64,000 nt of DNA from Bartonella sp. 220B (GCF_026930205.1 NZ_JANHOI010000004.1:114858-178857); one strand, 5' to 3'; positions 1 through 10,968 are shown, counted from the first letter of the stretch. Numbers and translations are program-made. The notes: generated by a model not told the origin, from the letters alone.

Positions 1-801
1 TTCATCTGCATTTTCTTCGCCTGTCAGGCGCGCTGCTGCAAAACCATCACCTATTTCAACCCCCTTTACTGCATTAATCGACATGAGTAATGAAGCAATG
101 TCTTGATCAAGTTTTGCATAAATAGGTGCTCCTAAACCTGCTGGAACATTTTCTGCAATAATCTCAACAACAGCACCAACAGATGACCCCTCTTTACGTA
201 CTTTATCTATATAATCACTAAAAACCTGTACCATCTCTGCATCAGGTGTAAAAAAAGGATTATTACTAACCTCTGACCAGTTCCAACGTTCACGATTAAT
301 CGTATGGGGACCAATCGCTATGACAGCTCCCCGTACAATTAAATCAGGAATAATTTTACGTGCGAGCGCACCTGCCGCAACACGTGCTGCCGTCTCACGC
401 GCTGAAGCACGCCCACCACCTCGAAAATCACGAATGCCATATTTAACATCATAAGTATAATCTGCATGACCAGGACGATACTGATGAGCAATCGAGCCAT
501 AGTCTTTCGAGCGCTGATCCGTATTTTGAATTAACAAGGAAATTGGAGTCCCTGTTGTCATCAATGTTGTCTCATCATCCTGAATAACAACTCCCGAAAG
601 AACTTCTACTTGGTCTAGCTCTCGCCGCTGCGTCGTATATTTGCTTTGTCCTGGTCGACGCTTATCAAGATAAGTTTGAATCTCCGCAAGCGTAAAAATA
701 ATTCCCGGAGGACAACCATCGATAACACACCCAAGAGCAGTACCATGACTTTCACCCCATGTTGTTACACGAAACAAATGACCAAATGTATTATGCGACA
801 T
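1..801 (-). CDS. aroC: Chorismate synthase, partial (3' end outside window)
   Basis: Chorismate synthase converts 5-enolpyruvylshikimate-3-phosphate to chorismate, the last step of the shikimate pathway, using reduced FMN. Translating the minus strand from the ATG at 801 gives an open frame of 267 codons running off the left edge. It begins [20 protein letters not shown] and contains the family signatures [18 protein letters not shown] near the N terminus, the [13 protein letters not shown] block, and [20 protein letters not shown] with [18 protein letters not shown]. The usual length is about 360 residues, so roughly 100 C-terminal residues are missing only because of the window boundary. 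It lies 143 bp downstream of fabI on the same strand. Identification is secure. Confidence 0.96.
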   Translation of the reverse strand, partial: MSHNTFGHLFRVTTWGESHGTALGCVIDGCPPGIIFTLAEIQTYLDKRRPGQSKYTTQRRELDQVEVLSGVVIQDDETTLMTTGTPISLLIQNTDQRSKDYGSIAHQYRPGHADYTYDVKYGIRDFRGGGRASARETAARVAAGALARKIIPDLIVRGAVIAIGPHTINRERWNWSEVSNNPFFTPDAEMVQVFSDYIDKVRKEGSSVGAVVEIIAENVPAGLGAPIYAKLDQDIASLLMSINAVKGVEIGDGFAAARLTGEENADE

Positions 802-944
802 AAAAAATGACCCGTTTCTCCGTCAAAATATACGCAACCACAGTCTCTGTTAAGATGTGCAAAACAACCTCTCTTCCAAAATATCATTGGCCGTTTTAAA
901 TTCGGTCAAATCACCGCTGTTGAGCCAAACTTTATAACAAAACT

Positions 945-1763
945 TTATTCTTTAACGACGGAAATGTCTGGCGCATCAACAGCTTTCATGCCTATGACAT
1001 TATAACCTGAATCCACATGATGCACTTCACCCGTAACAGAACGAGACAAATCTGAAAGAAAATAAAGAGCAGAATCACCTACTTCTTCAATTGTCACCGT
1101 ACGACGTAAAGGAGCGTTATATTCATTCCATTTTAAAATATAACGGAAATCACCAATGCCAGAAGCGGCTAATGTTTTAATTGGACCAGCAGATATAGCA
1201 TTAACACGAATATGCTGAGGACCTAAATCCACTGCTAGATATTTCACGCTGGCTTCAAGAGCCGCTTTTGCAACTCCCATCACATTATAATTGGGAACAA
1301 CCTTTTCTGCACCATAATAGCTTAATGTTAAAATTGAACCACCATCTGACATTAATTTTTCTGCACGTTTGGCTAAAGCCGTTAAGGAATAAACAGAAAT
1401 ATTCATGGTCATCATAAAATTTGATTCGCTAATATCAATATAACGACCGCTTAATTCATCTTTATCAGAAAAACCAATAGCATGAACGAGAAAATCGAGT
1501 TTGCCCCATTTCTTCTCTATTACTTTAAAGGCTGTATCAATCGATTCACTGTCAGAAACATCGCAATGACCGCAAACAAACCCCTTTACTTCTGCAGCTA
1601 AAGGCTCAACACGTTTTTTCATCGCCTCACCTTGATAGGTAAAGGCAAGTTCTGCCCCCGCATTACGCGCCGCTTTAGCTATTCCCCAAGCGATAGAGCG
1701 ATTATTTGCCAATCCCAAAATTAAACCACGCTTGCCGTACAATAAACCATTACCCTTAGCCAT
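945..1763 (-). CDS. fabI: Enoyl-[acyl-carrier-protein] reductase (NADH), FabI type
   Basis: FabI reduces the trans-2-enoyl-ACP double bond in the last step of each fatty-acid elongation cycle in the cytosol. The protein has the SDR-like fold with the variant nucleotide-binding start GLILGLANNRSIAWGIAKA, and the FabI catalytic pattern Y-x6-K in SYYGAEKVVPNYNVMGVAKA. A C-terminal segment with TGEVHHVDSGYNVIGM is also typical. Two ATGs two codons apart are possible starts. I chose the second (1763) because the purine-rich GGGG sits 8 bases before it and only 2 before the first (1769). Length is about 272 residues, normal for rhizobial FabI. Rhizobial genomes often carry two fabI genes; which one this is cannot be told here. 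Confidence 0.95.
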   Translation of the reverse strand: MAKGNGLLYGKRGLILGLANNRSIAWGIAKAARNAGAELAFTYQGEAMKKRVEPLAAEVKGFVCGHCDVSDSESIDTAFKVIEKKWGKLDFLVHAIGFSDKDELSGRYIDISESNFMMTMNISVYSLTALAKRAEKLMSDGGSILTLSYYGAEKVVPNYNVMGVAKAALEASVKYLAVDLGPQHIRVNAISAGPIKTLAASGIGDFRYILKWNEYNAPLRRTVTIEEVGDSALYFLSDLSRSVTGEVHHVDSGYNVIGMKAVDAPDISVVKE

Positions 1764-1886
1764 TAGCATTGCCCCATTGTTATTTAAAAATGAATATTAT
1801 TCATCTGCCTATGGCATAGGTCAACTTTTTCTTCAAGCAATTGGTTAAAAATCAAAACAAAAACTACGCTTTATATCTCATTAAAA

Positions 1887-2789
1887 TTAACTCTTTTGCA
1901 TTTGCAAGAATTGTTCTAAAGCAGCATCTCTACCTTCCGGCAACATGATACGAACATGCACATAAAGATCGTCTCTTGTACCGTTTTTTAAACGAAGCCC
2001 TTTTCCTTTCAACCGTAAAACACGATCAGAACTTGACCAAGCGGGAAGAGTTAAAACTACACGCCCTTCCAAGGTCTCTACTTCTTCTTTTGCTCCCAAA
2101 ACAGCATGTTGAAGGGAAACCGGTAAATCAAGATGAAGTGCCCTTCCTTCAACACGAAAACGAGGATGTTTTTGAATCTGAATGGTTATCAACGCATCCC
2201 CTGCTTGCCCAAAAGGCGCCTCTCCTCCTTGACCTTTCAAACGAATAGTTTGTCCATCTTCAACATAATCTGGTAATTTAATTTTTAACTTTTTTCCATT
2301 AGGAAAAACAGCTTCCACTTTTTCTGCTCCAACCATCTGCTCCAATGTTATGGCAAGATTAGCACGAACATGAGCACCTTGTTGAGAATGCGTATATTGT
2401 CTAGAATTTGAAAAGCTCCTTCCTCCACCAAACAAATCGCGAAAAATATCGCTCGCATCAAAACCAGTATCACTTGCAGATCTAAAATCAAAGCCTTTCG
2501 CCCCTCCTGAAAAAGGATTGTGACTATTGCCAAAGTTTTCACCAGCACCATAAGCTTGATAAAGCGGTTTTCCTTCCATATCAATTTCACCGCGGTCAAA
2601 TTGGGCTTTTTTGTCTTTATCACCTATAATTTCATAAGCTTGATTGATTTCAGAAAACTTTTCTTTAGCCTTTACATCATCCTTATTGTGATCTGGATGA
2701 TATTTCTTTGCTAATTTTCTGAATGCCGATTTAATCTCTTGCGGTTTTGCGGTACGTGCCACACCCAGAATCGCGTACGGATCACGCAT
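1887..2789 (-). CDS. J-domain co-chaperone, DnaJ type II / CbpA-like
   Basis: This is a DnaJ-class co-chaperone expected to stimulate an Hsp70 (DnaK) ATPase and hand it substrates. Residues 1-65 form the J domain, with the diagnostic HPD in [12 protein letters not shown] glycine/phenylalanine-rich linker follows (about 75-130, with [12 protein letters not shown] and FGGGRSF). The rest (about 140-295) is the two-lobed C-terminal substrate-binding domain. There is no CxxCxGxG zinc-finger region, so it is a type II protein like CbpA rather than the true DnaJ. At 300 residues it has the size usual for this group. It is followed by fabI 124 bp downstream on the same strand, with no functional link apparent. 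Confidence 0.93.
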   Translation of the reverse strand: MRDPYAILGVARTAKPQEIKSAFRKLAKKYHPDHNKDDVKAKEKFSEINQAYEIIGDKDKKAQFDRGEIDMEGKPLYQAYGAGENFGNSHNPFSGGAKGFDFRSASDTGFDASDIFRDLFGGGRSFSNSRQYTHSQQGAHVRANLAITLEQMVGAEKVEAVFPNGKKLKIKLPDYVEDGQTIRLKGQGGEAPFGQAGDALITIQIQKHPRFRVEGRALHLDLPVSLQHAVLGAKEEVETLEGRVVLTLPAWSSSDRVLRLKGKGLRLKNGTRDDLYVHVRIMLPEGRDAALEQFLQMQKS

Positions 2790-3116
2790 ATTGCCCTCTT
2801 TTCAATGTTTTCGTTTTGAAAATATCAAAACTGGTATGTTGTTAATCTCTCTCACAGCTTCATCAAACTATTCTCAAGAATGATTTTTTCTCTCTTTATA
2901 TGTCTATAAAGAAACCAAAATACCAGATAAAAGAGACATTTTATTTTATAACTTATTGCATTTATACTAAAAACAAGAATGATTAAATGATTAAGATACT
3001 ACAAGAGTACATGGCAGTACTGTTTTTGTTAATAAGAAAAAAACAGCATTTTATTTCTTGGCAACAAAGTAAATTAAAGAGCGCGCCACTCATACTCACT
3101 GACATTCGGAGTCGTT

Positions 3117-3740
3117 ATGAACGATAAAGTACAAAAAGACGATGATTTTATGCAAATGCAAAAACCTTTTGCACTTTTTACAAAATGGCTTGAAGAAGCA
3201 ACAGTGAGTGAAATAAATGATCCCAATGCTATGGCACTCGCAACGGTTGATGAAACGGGTTTGCCTAATGTTCGTATGGTTCTTCTCAAAGATTACAGTC
3301 CTCAAGGATTCGTCTTTTATACCAACTATGAAAGTTGCAAAGGACAAGAAATTTTAAAATCAATGAAAGCATCCTTAGGTTTTCATTGGAAATCGCTGCG
3401 TCGTCAGGTTAGAATTCGGGGAATTGTTGAAAAAGTCAGTAATCAAGAAGCAGATGCATATTTTCAATCGCGACCACGGGGTAGTCGAATTGGTGCATGG
3501 GCATCTAAACAATCTCGACCATTAGAAAACCGTTTTGTCCTCGAAAAAGCAATTGTTCAATATACTACGCGTTATGCGGCAGGAAATATTCCACGCCCAC
3601 CGTATTGGTCCGGATTTCGTGTCATACCCCTTTCTATCGAATTCTGGCGTGATCGCCCCTTTCGTTTACATGAACGCCTGCTTTTTACACGTGATTCTGT
3701 CGAACATGATGATTGGCAAAAGCAAAAACTTTATCCCTAA
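3117..3740 (+). CDS. pdxH: Pyridoxamine/pyridoxine 5'-phosphate oxidase
   Basis: PdxH oxidises pyridoxine 5'-phosphate or pyridoxamine 5'-phosphate to pyridoxal 5'-phosphate with FMN. The 207-residue product has the split-barrel flavin fold. Visible signatures are [23 protein letters not shown], of which the RMVLLKD part contacts FMN, then [28 protein letters not shown], and the C-terminal family signature around [17 protein letters not shown]. The length matches the family. The ATG at 3117 is preceded by GGAG six bases upstream. A decayed partial copy of this gene lies about 160 bp downstream (see 3895-3975). Confidence 0.96.
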   Translation: MNDKVQKDDDFMQMQKPFALFTKWLEEATVSEINDPNAMALATVDETGLPNVRMVLLKDYSPQGFVFYTNYESCKGQEILKSMKASLGFHWKSLRRQVRIRGIVEKVSNQEADAYFQSRPRGSRIGAWASKQSRPLENRFVLEKAIVQYTTRYAAGNIPRPPYWSGFRVIPLSIEFWRDRPFRLHERLLFTRDSVEHDDWQKQKLYP

Positions 3741-3894
3741 TTCTTCAAACTTTAAAAACAGAATAGAATTTGAATGAGAGTAAGTGATTTTAGTATCCCC
3801 ATTAAAGTCTGTTTTCAGTTCCTTTAAGAAATAGGTAAAATTTGACGAGGTCACAATTTACATGGAAAAGTTTTCTGAGAAAAAAACACGTAGA

Positions 3895-3975
3895 ATGCAA
3901 ATTGACTATAAAAATTGCAAAGAATCAGAAAATTTTTAATCACTAAAAGCATCTTTAAACTTTCATTCCCTTCAC
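3895..3975 (+). pseudogene. Decayed internal fragment of a second pdxH
   Basis: The plus strand here reads QIDYKNCKESENF-stop-SLKASLNFH in a single frame. This aligns codon for codon with [20 protein letters not shown] and the following GFH of the intact pdxH at about 3318-3394. At the DNA level roughly three quarters of about 67 positions agree by eye. The copy is in the same orientation as pdxH, has an in-frame stop, and has no recognisable flanking parts of the gene. I infer an old partial tandem duplication that is now non-functional. The similarity is short, so a profile alignment should confirm it. Confidence 0.6.
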
Positions 3976-4016
3976 TTCCAAAATCACATACATGTGGTCC
4001 TTTTTCTAACTTGTTG

Positions 4017-5021
4017 TTAAATAGCTGGGTAAATGATCATCCATATACCACCGCACATTAAACCAACGAAAACTATAAAACCAATAAACGAATTCGATTT
4101 GAAAAGCTTTAAGCATTGTGAATTGTCATCTACATCAAGCGTTTTAATTTGAATAAACATATGAATGCTTGCAATAATAATTCCCAAAAAGCTAAGGAGA
4201 GGAACCTGTGCCAAATAAAATGCTAGGCTAACAAAAATTACAAAACCACTATACAAAAATACCAAAGCACACTTAGTACCTTCACCAAAAAGAAGTGCCG
4301 TGGAACCTACACCGACAGTAGCATCATCCTCCTTATCTTGATGTGCGTAAATTGTATCATATCCTATTGTCCATAAAATAGATCCTACATAAAGTGAAAT
4401 GGGGGCCCAACTCAAATTTCCACACACAACCGCCCACCCCATTAATGCTCCCCAATTAAATGCAACACCTAAAAAAAACTGCGGCCAATATGTTATACGT
4501 TTCATAAAAGGATATACCGCAACTGCTATCAATGATGAAATCCCTAGAAAAAAACTGTATCTATTAAATTGTGATAAAATACCTAAACCAACCAAACATT
4601 GCACTAGTATGAAAATTTTTGCTTGAAACCGACTCACATGCCCCGTTGGCAATGGTCGAGAGCGTGTTCTTTCTACCTGGGAATCAATTTTATGATCTAC
4701 AAGATCGTTCCAAGTACACCCTGCACCCCGCATAGCTATAGATCCTAGAAAAAAAAGAAAAAGATACCAGAACCAATGAAAGAGCATTGATAAAAAAGGC
4801 AATTTGTGCATTTCATAAGAGACAAAAGCCATTGTCGTTGACCAAAAACAAGGCCACATCAATAACTGCCACCCAATAGGTCTATCCCAACGTGCCAATT
4901 GAGCATAAAACCACAAAGAAGATGGCAGGAAATAATAAACCCACTGTTTGGAGGATGCATCCATCACCCGTCCCTGTTTCTCAGGAGATTGAATATGTGC
5001 AATATTTTTATTTTTTTTCAT
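4017..5021 (-). CDS. ubiA: 4-hydroxybenzoate polyprenyltransferase
   Basis: UbiA is an integral membrane prenyltransferase that attaches the polyprenyl tail to 4-hydroxybenzoate in ubiquinone synthesis. The product (about 334 residues) has some eight or nine hydrophobic segments and both aspartate-rich sites of the family: the first in GCTWNDLVDHKID (N-D-x-x-D-x-x-x-D), the second in DTIYAHQDKEDD. RTRSRPLPTG following the first site is also conserved. The ATG at 5021 was preferred to the TTG one codon earlier. The tail substrate could come from the polyprenyl synthase at 14214-15230, and UbiG is at 34897-35640. The gene is divergent from purD. Confidence 0.95.
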   Translation of the reverse strand: MKKNKNIAHIQSPEKQGRVMDASSKQWVYYFLPSSLWFYAQLARWDRPIGWQLLMWPCFWSTTMAFVSYEMHKLPFLSMLFHWFWYLFLFFLGSIAMRGAGCTWNDLVDHKIDSQVERTRSRPLPTGHVSRFQAKIFILVQCLVGLGILSQFNRYSFFLGISSLIAVAVYPFMKRITYWPQFFLGVAFNWGALMGWAVVCGNLSWAPISLYVGSILWTIGYDTIYAHQDKEDDATVGVGSTALLFGEGTKCALVFLYSGFVIFVSLAFYLAQVPLLSFLGIIIASIHMFIQIKTLDVDDNSQCLKLFKSNSFIGFIVFVGLMCGGIWMIIYPAI

Positions 5022-5112
5022 CAAATAGTTTTACCTTTAGTCTTGCGATACAGGTATTTCATTCTTATGACAAGAAAACGTATTTAATCATCTTCTATGA
5101 TAGGAGCAAACA

Positions 5113-6387
5113 ATGAACATCCTTCTTATCGGCTCTGGTGGACGAGAACACGCTTTAGCATGGAAAATAGCAGCATCACCACTGCTAACAAAATTATATT
5201 GTGCTCCTGGAAATCCTGCAACAATGGAACTGGGTGAAAATATTGATTTGAACATTAATGACCACTCTCTCGTTGTTAACTTTTGTAAAACCCATTCTAT
5301 TGACTTGGTTGTTGTTGGACCAGAAGCACCTCTCGTTTCTGGTATAACAGACTCTCTTAATAACGCTCATATATGTGTATTTGGACCGACTCAAAAAGCT
5401 GCTCAGTTAGAAGGTTCAAAAGCTTTTACAAAGGATCTGTGCCATAAGAATAACATTCCTACAGCATCCTACCAATGTTTTAATGATGCTGTAAAAGCCA
5501 AAGCTTATATCCATCAACAAGGTGTTCCTATTGTTATTAAAGACGATGCCTTAGCTGCTGGTAAAGGTGTTGTTGTTGCAACAACTATGGAAGAAGCATT
5601 TAACGCTGTTGATTCCTGCTTCAAAAATGCCTTTGATAAGGTAGAAAAAAAAATTGTTGTAGAATCTTTTCTTGAAGGAGAAGAAGCAAGTTTCTTTTGT
5701 CTTTGTGATGGTAAAATTGCTCTTCCCTTTGGATCTGCACAAGATCATAAACGCGTGGGGGATGGTGATACAGGAGCAAATACCGGTGGAATGGGAGCGT
5801 ATTCACCAGCTCCTATCATGACACAGGAAATGGTTCAGCGTACTCTCAAAGAAATTGTCGAACCAACTCTCTACAGCATGAATGCAATGGGAGCTCCCTT
5901 TAAAGGTATCCTCTTTGTCGGATTGATGATAACGAAAAAAGGACCTGAACTCATTGAATTTAATGTACGTTTTGGTGATCCTGAATGTCAAGTTTTAATG
6001 ATGCGTCTCAAAGAGGATATTCTTCCGCTTCTTCTTGCCGCAGCTCAAGAAAAGCTTGAACATAAAACCCTTCAATGGTCTGAAAAAACTGCTTTAACTG
6101 TTGTTATGGCTGCCAAGGGTTATCCAGACTCTCCTCAAAAAGGTACTGTTATCCGTAATCTTGATAAGGTAAATACTCTCCCTGATGTGAAGGTTTTTCA
6201 AGCTGGCACAGCATTACACAATGGAGAGCTCATTGCTCATGGTGGGCGCGTTTTAAATATAACGGCAACAGGAGAAACCGTTACGCAAGCTCAAAAACGT
6301 GCCTATGAAGCTGTCGATTGTATTGATTGGACAGAAGGATTTGTCCGCCGAGATATCGGATGGCGAGCCGTTGCACGAGAAAGTTAA
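5113..6387 (+). CDS. purD: Phosphoribosylamine-glycine ligase (GAR synthetase)
   Basis: PurD joins glycine to 5-phosphoribosylamine with ATP in the second step of purine synthesis. The 424-residue protein has the N-terminal [18 protein letters not shown] signature, an ATP-grasp domain with [17 protein letters not shown] and the [19 protein letters not shown] segment, and a C-terminal domain ending in VRRDIGWRA. Its length equals the family norm. AGGAG lies seven bases before the ATG. It is divergent from ubiA with about 90 bp between them. Confidence 0.97.
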   Translation: MNILLIGSGGREHALAWKIAASPLLTKLYCAPGNPATMELGENIDLNINDHSLVVNFCKTHSIDLVVVGPEAPLVSGITDSLNNAHICVFGPTQKAAQLEGSKAFTKDLCHKNNIPTASYQCFNDAVKAKAYIHQQGVPIVIKDDALAAGKGVVVATTMEEAFNAVDSCFKNAFDKVEKKIVVESFLEGEEASFFCLCDGKIALPFGSAQDHKRVGDGDTGANTGGMGAYSPAPIMTQEMVQRTLKEIVEPTLYSMNAMGAPFKGILFVGLMITKKGPELIEFNVRFGDPECQVLMMRLKEDILPLLLAAAQEKLEHKTLQWSEKTALTVVMAAKGYPDSPQKGTVIRNLDKVNTLPDVKVFQAGTALHNGELIAHGGRVLNITATGETVTQAQKRAYEAVDCIDWTEGFVRRDIGWRAVARES

Positions 6388-6984
6388 ATCCTTCGAGAAG
6401 TTTTTTTATCATTTAAATTCAGCTGTGATAATATTGTGCGTAAATCTGCTTACTGTTTTATATTTATCGTGATTTTAAAATATTGAATTTTACTTGAAAA
6501 ATAAAACATATAAATAGGCTATTCATAGCCATTACAAAATAGGAAAAACAAAAAACTGATTATAAAGTTATGATTGCAATCACATAGTTATCTTGTTGTT
6601 ATATTGATTTAAAATTCATTTGCTTTCCAGTTTTACAACGCATCTTTTGCTTATAAAAGCTTGAAAGCAAGTATTATATACTGTCATTTTCTTGGATAGA
6701 GAAAGCCATCAATTGTCTGTCCTCACTTACCAATACTTTCATGATAAGCGCAAAAACGAAACCACCATTGTCAAAAAGCATATTCTCACTGTATTAAAGC
6801 TGACTTAAATGCTTTGAAAAAAGGCGTTTGATATTATTAAGCATAAAGGAAAGAAGTCTCATACAATCAACACCTATTACAAGCTTAGGTTGTCAAAATT
6901 TTAATTTACAGTCAATAAAACGCAGAATGTAGCGTAAATAAACACATAGGACAGCACAATATAAAAAATGAATGCACATCAATA
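6388..6984. other. Intergenic region, about 600 bp, no supported gene
   Basis: This AT-rich gap separates convergent purD and the DUF6101 gene. On the plus strand a stretch near 6668-6810 stays open for about 47 codons and reads like protein (for example LTYQYFHDKRKNETT), but it has no ATG or ribosome binding site. I take it as chance or decay. A weak CTTC-GA-GAAG hairpin followed by seven Ts at about 6393-6409 could end purD transcription, but its stem is only four pairs. Confidence 0.4.
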
Positions 6985-7512
6985 CTACTGTAGAGCAACG
7001 CGATTCCCGATCACCAAACGCAAACCCAATGGATTGCTATAACGAAGTAAAAAGCGCTTTTGTTTAGAATGCAGTGTTGTCCCTAAAAAACGACGTAAAT
7101 CAGAACGATCTTTAACAACCATAATGCGATGATCTTCATTAATCATCAGCATAGGAAGATCATAAATATCCGCCCATAATCGCCAATCCAGAAGAACATT
7201 ATTTAAATCTCTAGAAACAAGAAGCGGAATGCAAGATTCTTTATCTGTATGGAATAACTCTAATGCAACCGCTCTCTCTCCTGAACGCGTTTTTACAGTA
7301 CGTGCCGCAATTCCTTTGAAGTGATAAGAGGGTACTAAATGTGACAAGCTTGAGGGAGTATCGGTTTTAAAAAAAACACCGCGCTCACTTAACGAACAAA
7401 CGATTTGATTGCCCGTTTTTGAGGAGAAATATGTCGTTGTTTGTGGCAAATGGCACGGATCTAATCGAAATTCAAGCACCGCTTTTGCCTGATTAAAGCA
7501 TTGATTAGCCAT
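6985..7512 (-). CDS. DUF6101-like protein of unknown function
   Basis: A 175-residue, probably soluble protein with no signal peptide or membrane segment. It starts MANQCFNQAKAVLEFRLDP and contains FRLDPCHLPQTTTYFSS, a pattern I associate with the rhizobial DUF6101 family. That match is from memory and not verified. The central part is mixed alpha/beta, and the C terminus is basic (HSKQKRFLLRYSNPLGLR). No catalytic motif is visible, so no function is proposed. It stands alone between convergent purD and the minus-strand oxidase operon. Confidence 0.75.
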   Translation of the reverse strand: MANQCFNQAKAVLEFRLDPCHLPQTTTYFSSKTGNQIVCSLSERGVFFKTDTPSSLSHLVPSYHFKGIAARTVKTRSGERAVALELFHTDKESCIPLLVSRDLNNVLLDWRLWADIYDLPMLMINEDHRIMVVKDRSDLRRFLGTTLHSKQKRFLLRYSNPLGLRLVIGNRVALQ

Positions 7513-7662
7513 ATATAGTGTCCCAATTTATTCTAATAATATACCCCCTTTAACAGCTTTTTCTCATTGGATTATTAAAAGATTGAATAAAAAACAACTG
7601 GTTTCTTTTTTGGTTATTAAAATCTAAACAAAAACACGTGATAAAATTCATCTCTCTTTGAA

Positions 7663-9078
7663 TTATAATATTTTTTTGGGATTCATAATTCCTAAAGGGT
7701 CAAGCATTTTTTTAATCCCTTGCATAATATCCAAGGCAACAGGTGATTTGAAAGTGCGAAGTTCCTCGCGCTTTAATTGACCAATTCCGTGTTCAGCAGA
7801 AAAAGCACCCTGATAGTGCATCACTAAATTATGAATATGATGATTCACTCGTGACCATAACTGCAAAAACACTGCAGGATCAGCTCCCACAGGTTGAGTC
7901 ACATTATAATGCAAATTTCCATCACCCATGTGACCAAAACAAACCACCCGTGCTCCTGGAGCAATTTCTTCAACAATACGTGCTGCTTCAGCAATAAAAT
8001 CAGGAATAGCAGCAAGAGGCACCGCAATATCGTGCTTAATAGACCCTCCTGCTAACTTTTGTGCAGAGGATATACTTTCACGCAATTGCCAAAAAAAATC
8101 TTGCTGCTTTAATGATTGCGCAACAACTGCATCCTCTATCACAGCATTTTTAAAAGATTCTTCTAAAATAGTATTTAGTACTGATAGTGCTTCACCCTCA
8201 CCTTGTAATGACGAAATATTGACTAATACATACCATTCATGTTCATGTTCAAAAGGAGATCTCTCACACATCTTATAGTCTAAAGCCATTTGTAAGCTCA
8301 GTTGTCCCATAAGCTCAAAGCCTGTCAACATCTCTCCTCCATAACATTGAGCAAGAGATAAAAACTCGAGAGCTTTCGCTGGATTACTTAACCCCACCAA
8401 AGCAACTGCTTTTCCTTTTGGTCTTGGAAAAAGCTTTAAAACTGCAGCTGTTATAACGCCTAAAGTACCTTCTGCACCAATAAAAAGGTTTTTCAAATCA
8501 TAACCGCTATTGTCTTTTTTTACAAAACGCAAATCATCCAAAATACGGCCATCAGGTAAAACGACCTCCAAGCCAAGACAAAGTTCACGCATATTACCAT
8601 AAGCTAAAACAGCTGTCCCTCCAGCATTAGATGAAAGGTTTCCCCCTATCTGGCAAGAACCTTCTGAAGCTAAAGAGAGAGGAAAAAAACGATCTAATTC
8701 ATCTGCTTTTTTCTGTAAATCCTGTAAAATAACACCAGCCTCTACTACAGCAAAATTACCTTCAAGACTCATACATCTTATCTTGTTCAATCTTTCCATG
8801 GATAAAAGAACACCCTTCCCACTCTCATCGGGTTGTTGACCACCCACAAGACCTGTATTCCCTCCCTGCGGCACAATTGGTGTGCGCGTTTGACTAGCTA
8901 ACTGCATAATTGACGATATCTCTGCATTAGAAGACGGACGTAAAAGCAATGGTGTTTTTCCATGAAAAAATCCGCGTTCTTCAAGCAAATAAGGTGCAAT
9001 TAACGCCTGATCTGTTATAGCGTGCGCCGCACCAACAATACTTCTAAATCTTTCAATTAATTTCTGCTCCATCTTCAT
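7663..9078 (-). CDS. FAD-linked oxidase, GlcD / D-2-hydroxyacid dehydrogenase type
   Basis: The product (471 residues) belongs to the VAO-type flavoprotein family that includes glycolate oxidase subunit GlcD, D-lactate dehydrogenase and D-2-hydroxyglutarate dehydrogenase. Residues about 40-220 form the FAD-binding domain, with the pyrophosphate-binding PQGGNTGLVGGQQPDESG and LASEGSCQIGGNLSSNAGG. The C-terminal cap has CFGHMGDGNLHYN, with probable metal- or substrate-binding histidines, and ends with SAEHGIGQLKREEL. The ATG at 9078 overlaps the tsaC stop in an ATGA. A second ATG two codons later has better spacing from AAGGAG and may be the real start. Substrate cannot be read from the sequence. 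Confidence 0.88.
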   Translation of the reverse strand: MKMEQKLIERFRSIVGAAHAITDQALIAPYLLEERGFFHGKTPLLLRPSSNAEISSIMQLASQTRTPIVPQGGNTGLVGGQQPDESGKGVLLSMERLNKIRCMSLEGNFAVVEAGVILQDLQKKADELDRFFPLSLASEGSCQIGGNLSSNAGGTAVLAYGNMRELCLGLEVVLPDGRILDDLRFVKKDNSGYDLKNLFIGAEGTLGVITAAVLKLFPRPKGKAVALVGLSNPAKALEFLSLAQCYGGEMLTGFELMGQLSLQMALDYKMCERSPFEHEHEWYVLVNISSLQGEGEALSVLNTILEESFKNAVIEDAVVAQSLKQQDFFWQLRESISSAQKLAGGSIKHDIAVPLAAIPDFIAEAARIVEEIAPGARVVCFGHMGDGNLHYNVTQPVGADPAVFLQLWSRVNHHIHNLVMHYQGAFSAEHGIGQLKREELRTFKSPVALDIMQGIKKMLDPLGIMNPKKIL

Positions 9079-10037
9079 TTCTCCTTTGGAGCTGCAGCAC
9101 GCATGAGACGATCATTAATAGCCTCGCCCAATCCGTATGATGGAATAGACTCTACCGCAATAGATTTCACTTTGCATGAATCTAATTGCTTCATATATTG
9201 AAATAAATGAGAAGCTGCCTCTTTCAACTGGCCACTCTCACTCAAATTTAAAATAGAAACAGCATTTTCAACACCCATAATACGTTTGGGACCAAATGCT
9301 AAAAGGGCTTCACCGCTTTCCACCTTTTGTGCATTCAAACGAATTGCAGCATTGGGTGCATAATGCGATTTTAACATCCCTGGTGCCTCAATTGCAGCTT
9401 GCTGATCTATTCGTTTTAGCGATTTTCCTGCAATTTTTTCAATCTCTTCAGCCGCAAGTCCTCCAGGACGCAAAAGATAAAGTCTTTCACCACATACCTT
9501 AATAATCGTCGATTCAAGTCCTATTTTAGAAGGTCCTCCGTCAAGTATCAAAGGAACAGATTTTCCTAAAGATTCTAAAACAGCTTCAGCAGAAGTCGGG
9601 CTAAGACGTCCAGACTGATTCGCACTCGGAGCAGCGAGAGGACGACCAAAACTTTGTACAACTTCTGCAAAACAACTATCTGGAAAACGAACAGCCAATG
9701 TATTCAAACCAGAAGTGGTTAAAGGATGAATATCATGATGCACTTTTAAAGGTAAGACAAATGTCAAAGGGCCAGGCCAAAATACCTCCATCAATCGACG
9801 TGAAAGAATATCAATGTCAACGTAGCATTCCGCCATTTCGATGCCGCTTACATGAGCAATCAGAGGATTAAATTGTGGCCGCTTCTTTGTAGAAAAAATA
9901 GAAGAGACTGCCCTCCCATTGGTTGCATCACCCGCCAATCCGTAGACAGTTTCTGTCGGTAGCGCTACTAACCTTCCCTGTTCAAGAAGTGCAACTGCTT
10001 CCTTTATTGAAACACTATTGAAAGGCAAAATTGTCAT
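9075..10037 (-). CDS. tsaC: L-threonylcarbamoyladenylate synthase (TsaC/Sua5)
   Basis: This enzyme makes threonylcarbamoyl-AMP from threonine, bicarbonate and ATP for the t6A37 modification of ANN-decoding tRNAs. The 320-residue protein is the long Sua5 form. Residues 10-200 are the YrdC domain with [16 protein letters not shown], the KKRP loop, [11 protein letters not shown] and [14 protein letters not shown] linker with [12 protein letters not shown] leads into a C-terminal Sua5 domain. It is translationally coupled on both sides: its ATG overlaps the rnhB stop (ATGA) and its own stop overlaps the next gene. Identification is firm for the family. Confidence 0.94.
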   Translation of the reverse strand: MTILPFNSVSIKEAVALLEQGRLVALPTETVYGLAGDATNGRAVSSIFSTKKRPQFNPLIAHVSGIEMAECYVDIDILSRRLMEVFWPGPLTFVLPLKVHHDIHPLTTSGLNTLAVRFPDSCFAEVVQSFGRPLAAPSANQSGRLSPTSAEAVLESLGKSVPLILDGGPSKIGLESTIIKVCGERLYLLRPGGLAAEEIEKIAGKSLKRIDQQAAIEAPGMLKSHYAPNAAIRLNAQKVESGEALLAFGPKRIMGVENAVSILNLSESGQLKEAASHLFQYMKQLDSCKVKSIAVESIPSYGLGEAINDRLMRAAAPKEK

Positions 10038-10675
10038 GACACGTCATCCCTATAGTTTTCTTTGATGGGTGAAAAACTATATCGGTGTAATCCTACAACT
10101 GGTCCATATTTATGAAGAGCTACACGATGTGCTAACGTTGCATAACCTACGTGTTTTTCTAAACCATAATCTTTATAAACCTGTCCCGCACATTCCATCA
10201 TTCTATCCCGTGTTACTTTGGCAATAATAGATGCCGCTGCAATTGAAACCGAACGTTGATCACCTTTAATCAAAGCAGCTGCTGGACATGGTAGTTTAGA
10301 AGGAATATCACGTCCATCAACCAGTACATAATGGACTGGAATTGCTAGCCCTATAATACTGCGACGCATCGCTTCCAAAGTTGCTTTTCTAATATTAGAC
10401 TGATCAATTGTATGAGCACAAAGACTAGCAAGTGAAACCGCTAATGCATTTTGCAAAATTTCATCGTACAGTTTTTCACGTTGTAAAATAGAAAGCTTTT
10501 TCGAATCATTCAGCCCTTCAGGAATATGATCTTTATTCAAAACAACGGCTGCTGTTACAACAGGCCCCGCGAGAGGTCCACGTCCTACTTCATCAACACC
10601 CGCTATATAAAAAAAACCCTGTCTCTGCAAATCCAGTTCATAGGAAAAATTTGGCTGAAGTGGTAAATTAAACAT
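10034..10675 (-). CDS. rnhB: Ribonuclease HII
   Basis: RNase HII cleaves RNA in RNA-DNA hybrids and removes single ribonucleotides misincorporated in DNA. The sequence shows the family start [20 protein letters not shown], which includes the catalytic D and E, then LNDSKKLS, and the later acidic residues in VDGRDIP and AKVTRDRMM. The C-terminal [13 protein letters not shown]...GLHRYSF completes the pattern. An in-frame TTG lies 15 bases upstream at 10690. I prefer the ATG at 10675, though neither has a clear ribosome binding site. At about 213 residues it is normal length, and it heads a coupled run with tsaC and the FAD oxidase. Confidence 0.95.
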   Translation of the reverse strand: MFNLPLQPNFSYELDLQRQGFFYIAGVDEVGRGPLAGPVVTAAVVLNKDHIPEGLNDSKKLSILQREKLYDEILQNALAVSLASLCAHTIDQSNIRKATLEAMRRSIIGLAIPVHYVLVDGRDIPSKLPCPAAALIKGDQRSVSIAAASIIAKVTRDRMMECAGQVYKDYGLEKHVGYATLAHRVALHKYGPVVGLHRYSFSPIKENYRDDVS

Positions 10676-10968
10676 TTTTGATAAACACAAATATAACCGA
10701 ACAAATATCCATTTTTGCGTACAGCCTCTTTTCTAAAAGCTCTACAAAAATAGATCAGCAAACATCTTCATAAATTCTTGCACAAGCACCAGAAATAAAA
10801 GAACTTCATTACGCGGTCTCCCGCATTGCTATCCGATACTTCTCATAAAACAGCATCTTAGCATGTAACAATTTAATCTGGAAAACAAAAAATTATGCCA
10901 TTACTTAATCTCTCTATTGCACATGATGAATCTTTACCCCAAAAAATCTTTTACCTTTAATTTATCTC

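Noticed and set aside
4399..4626. Open frames on the strand opposite ubiA and many other genes
   Set aside because: They are antisense shadows of well-supported genes with no start signals of their own.
6668..6810. A 47-codon open stretch downstream of purD
   Set aside because: There is no ATG and no ribosome binding site. It may be chance or a decayed gene, so it is mentioned only in the intergenic entry.
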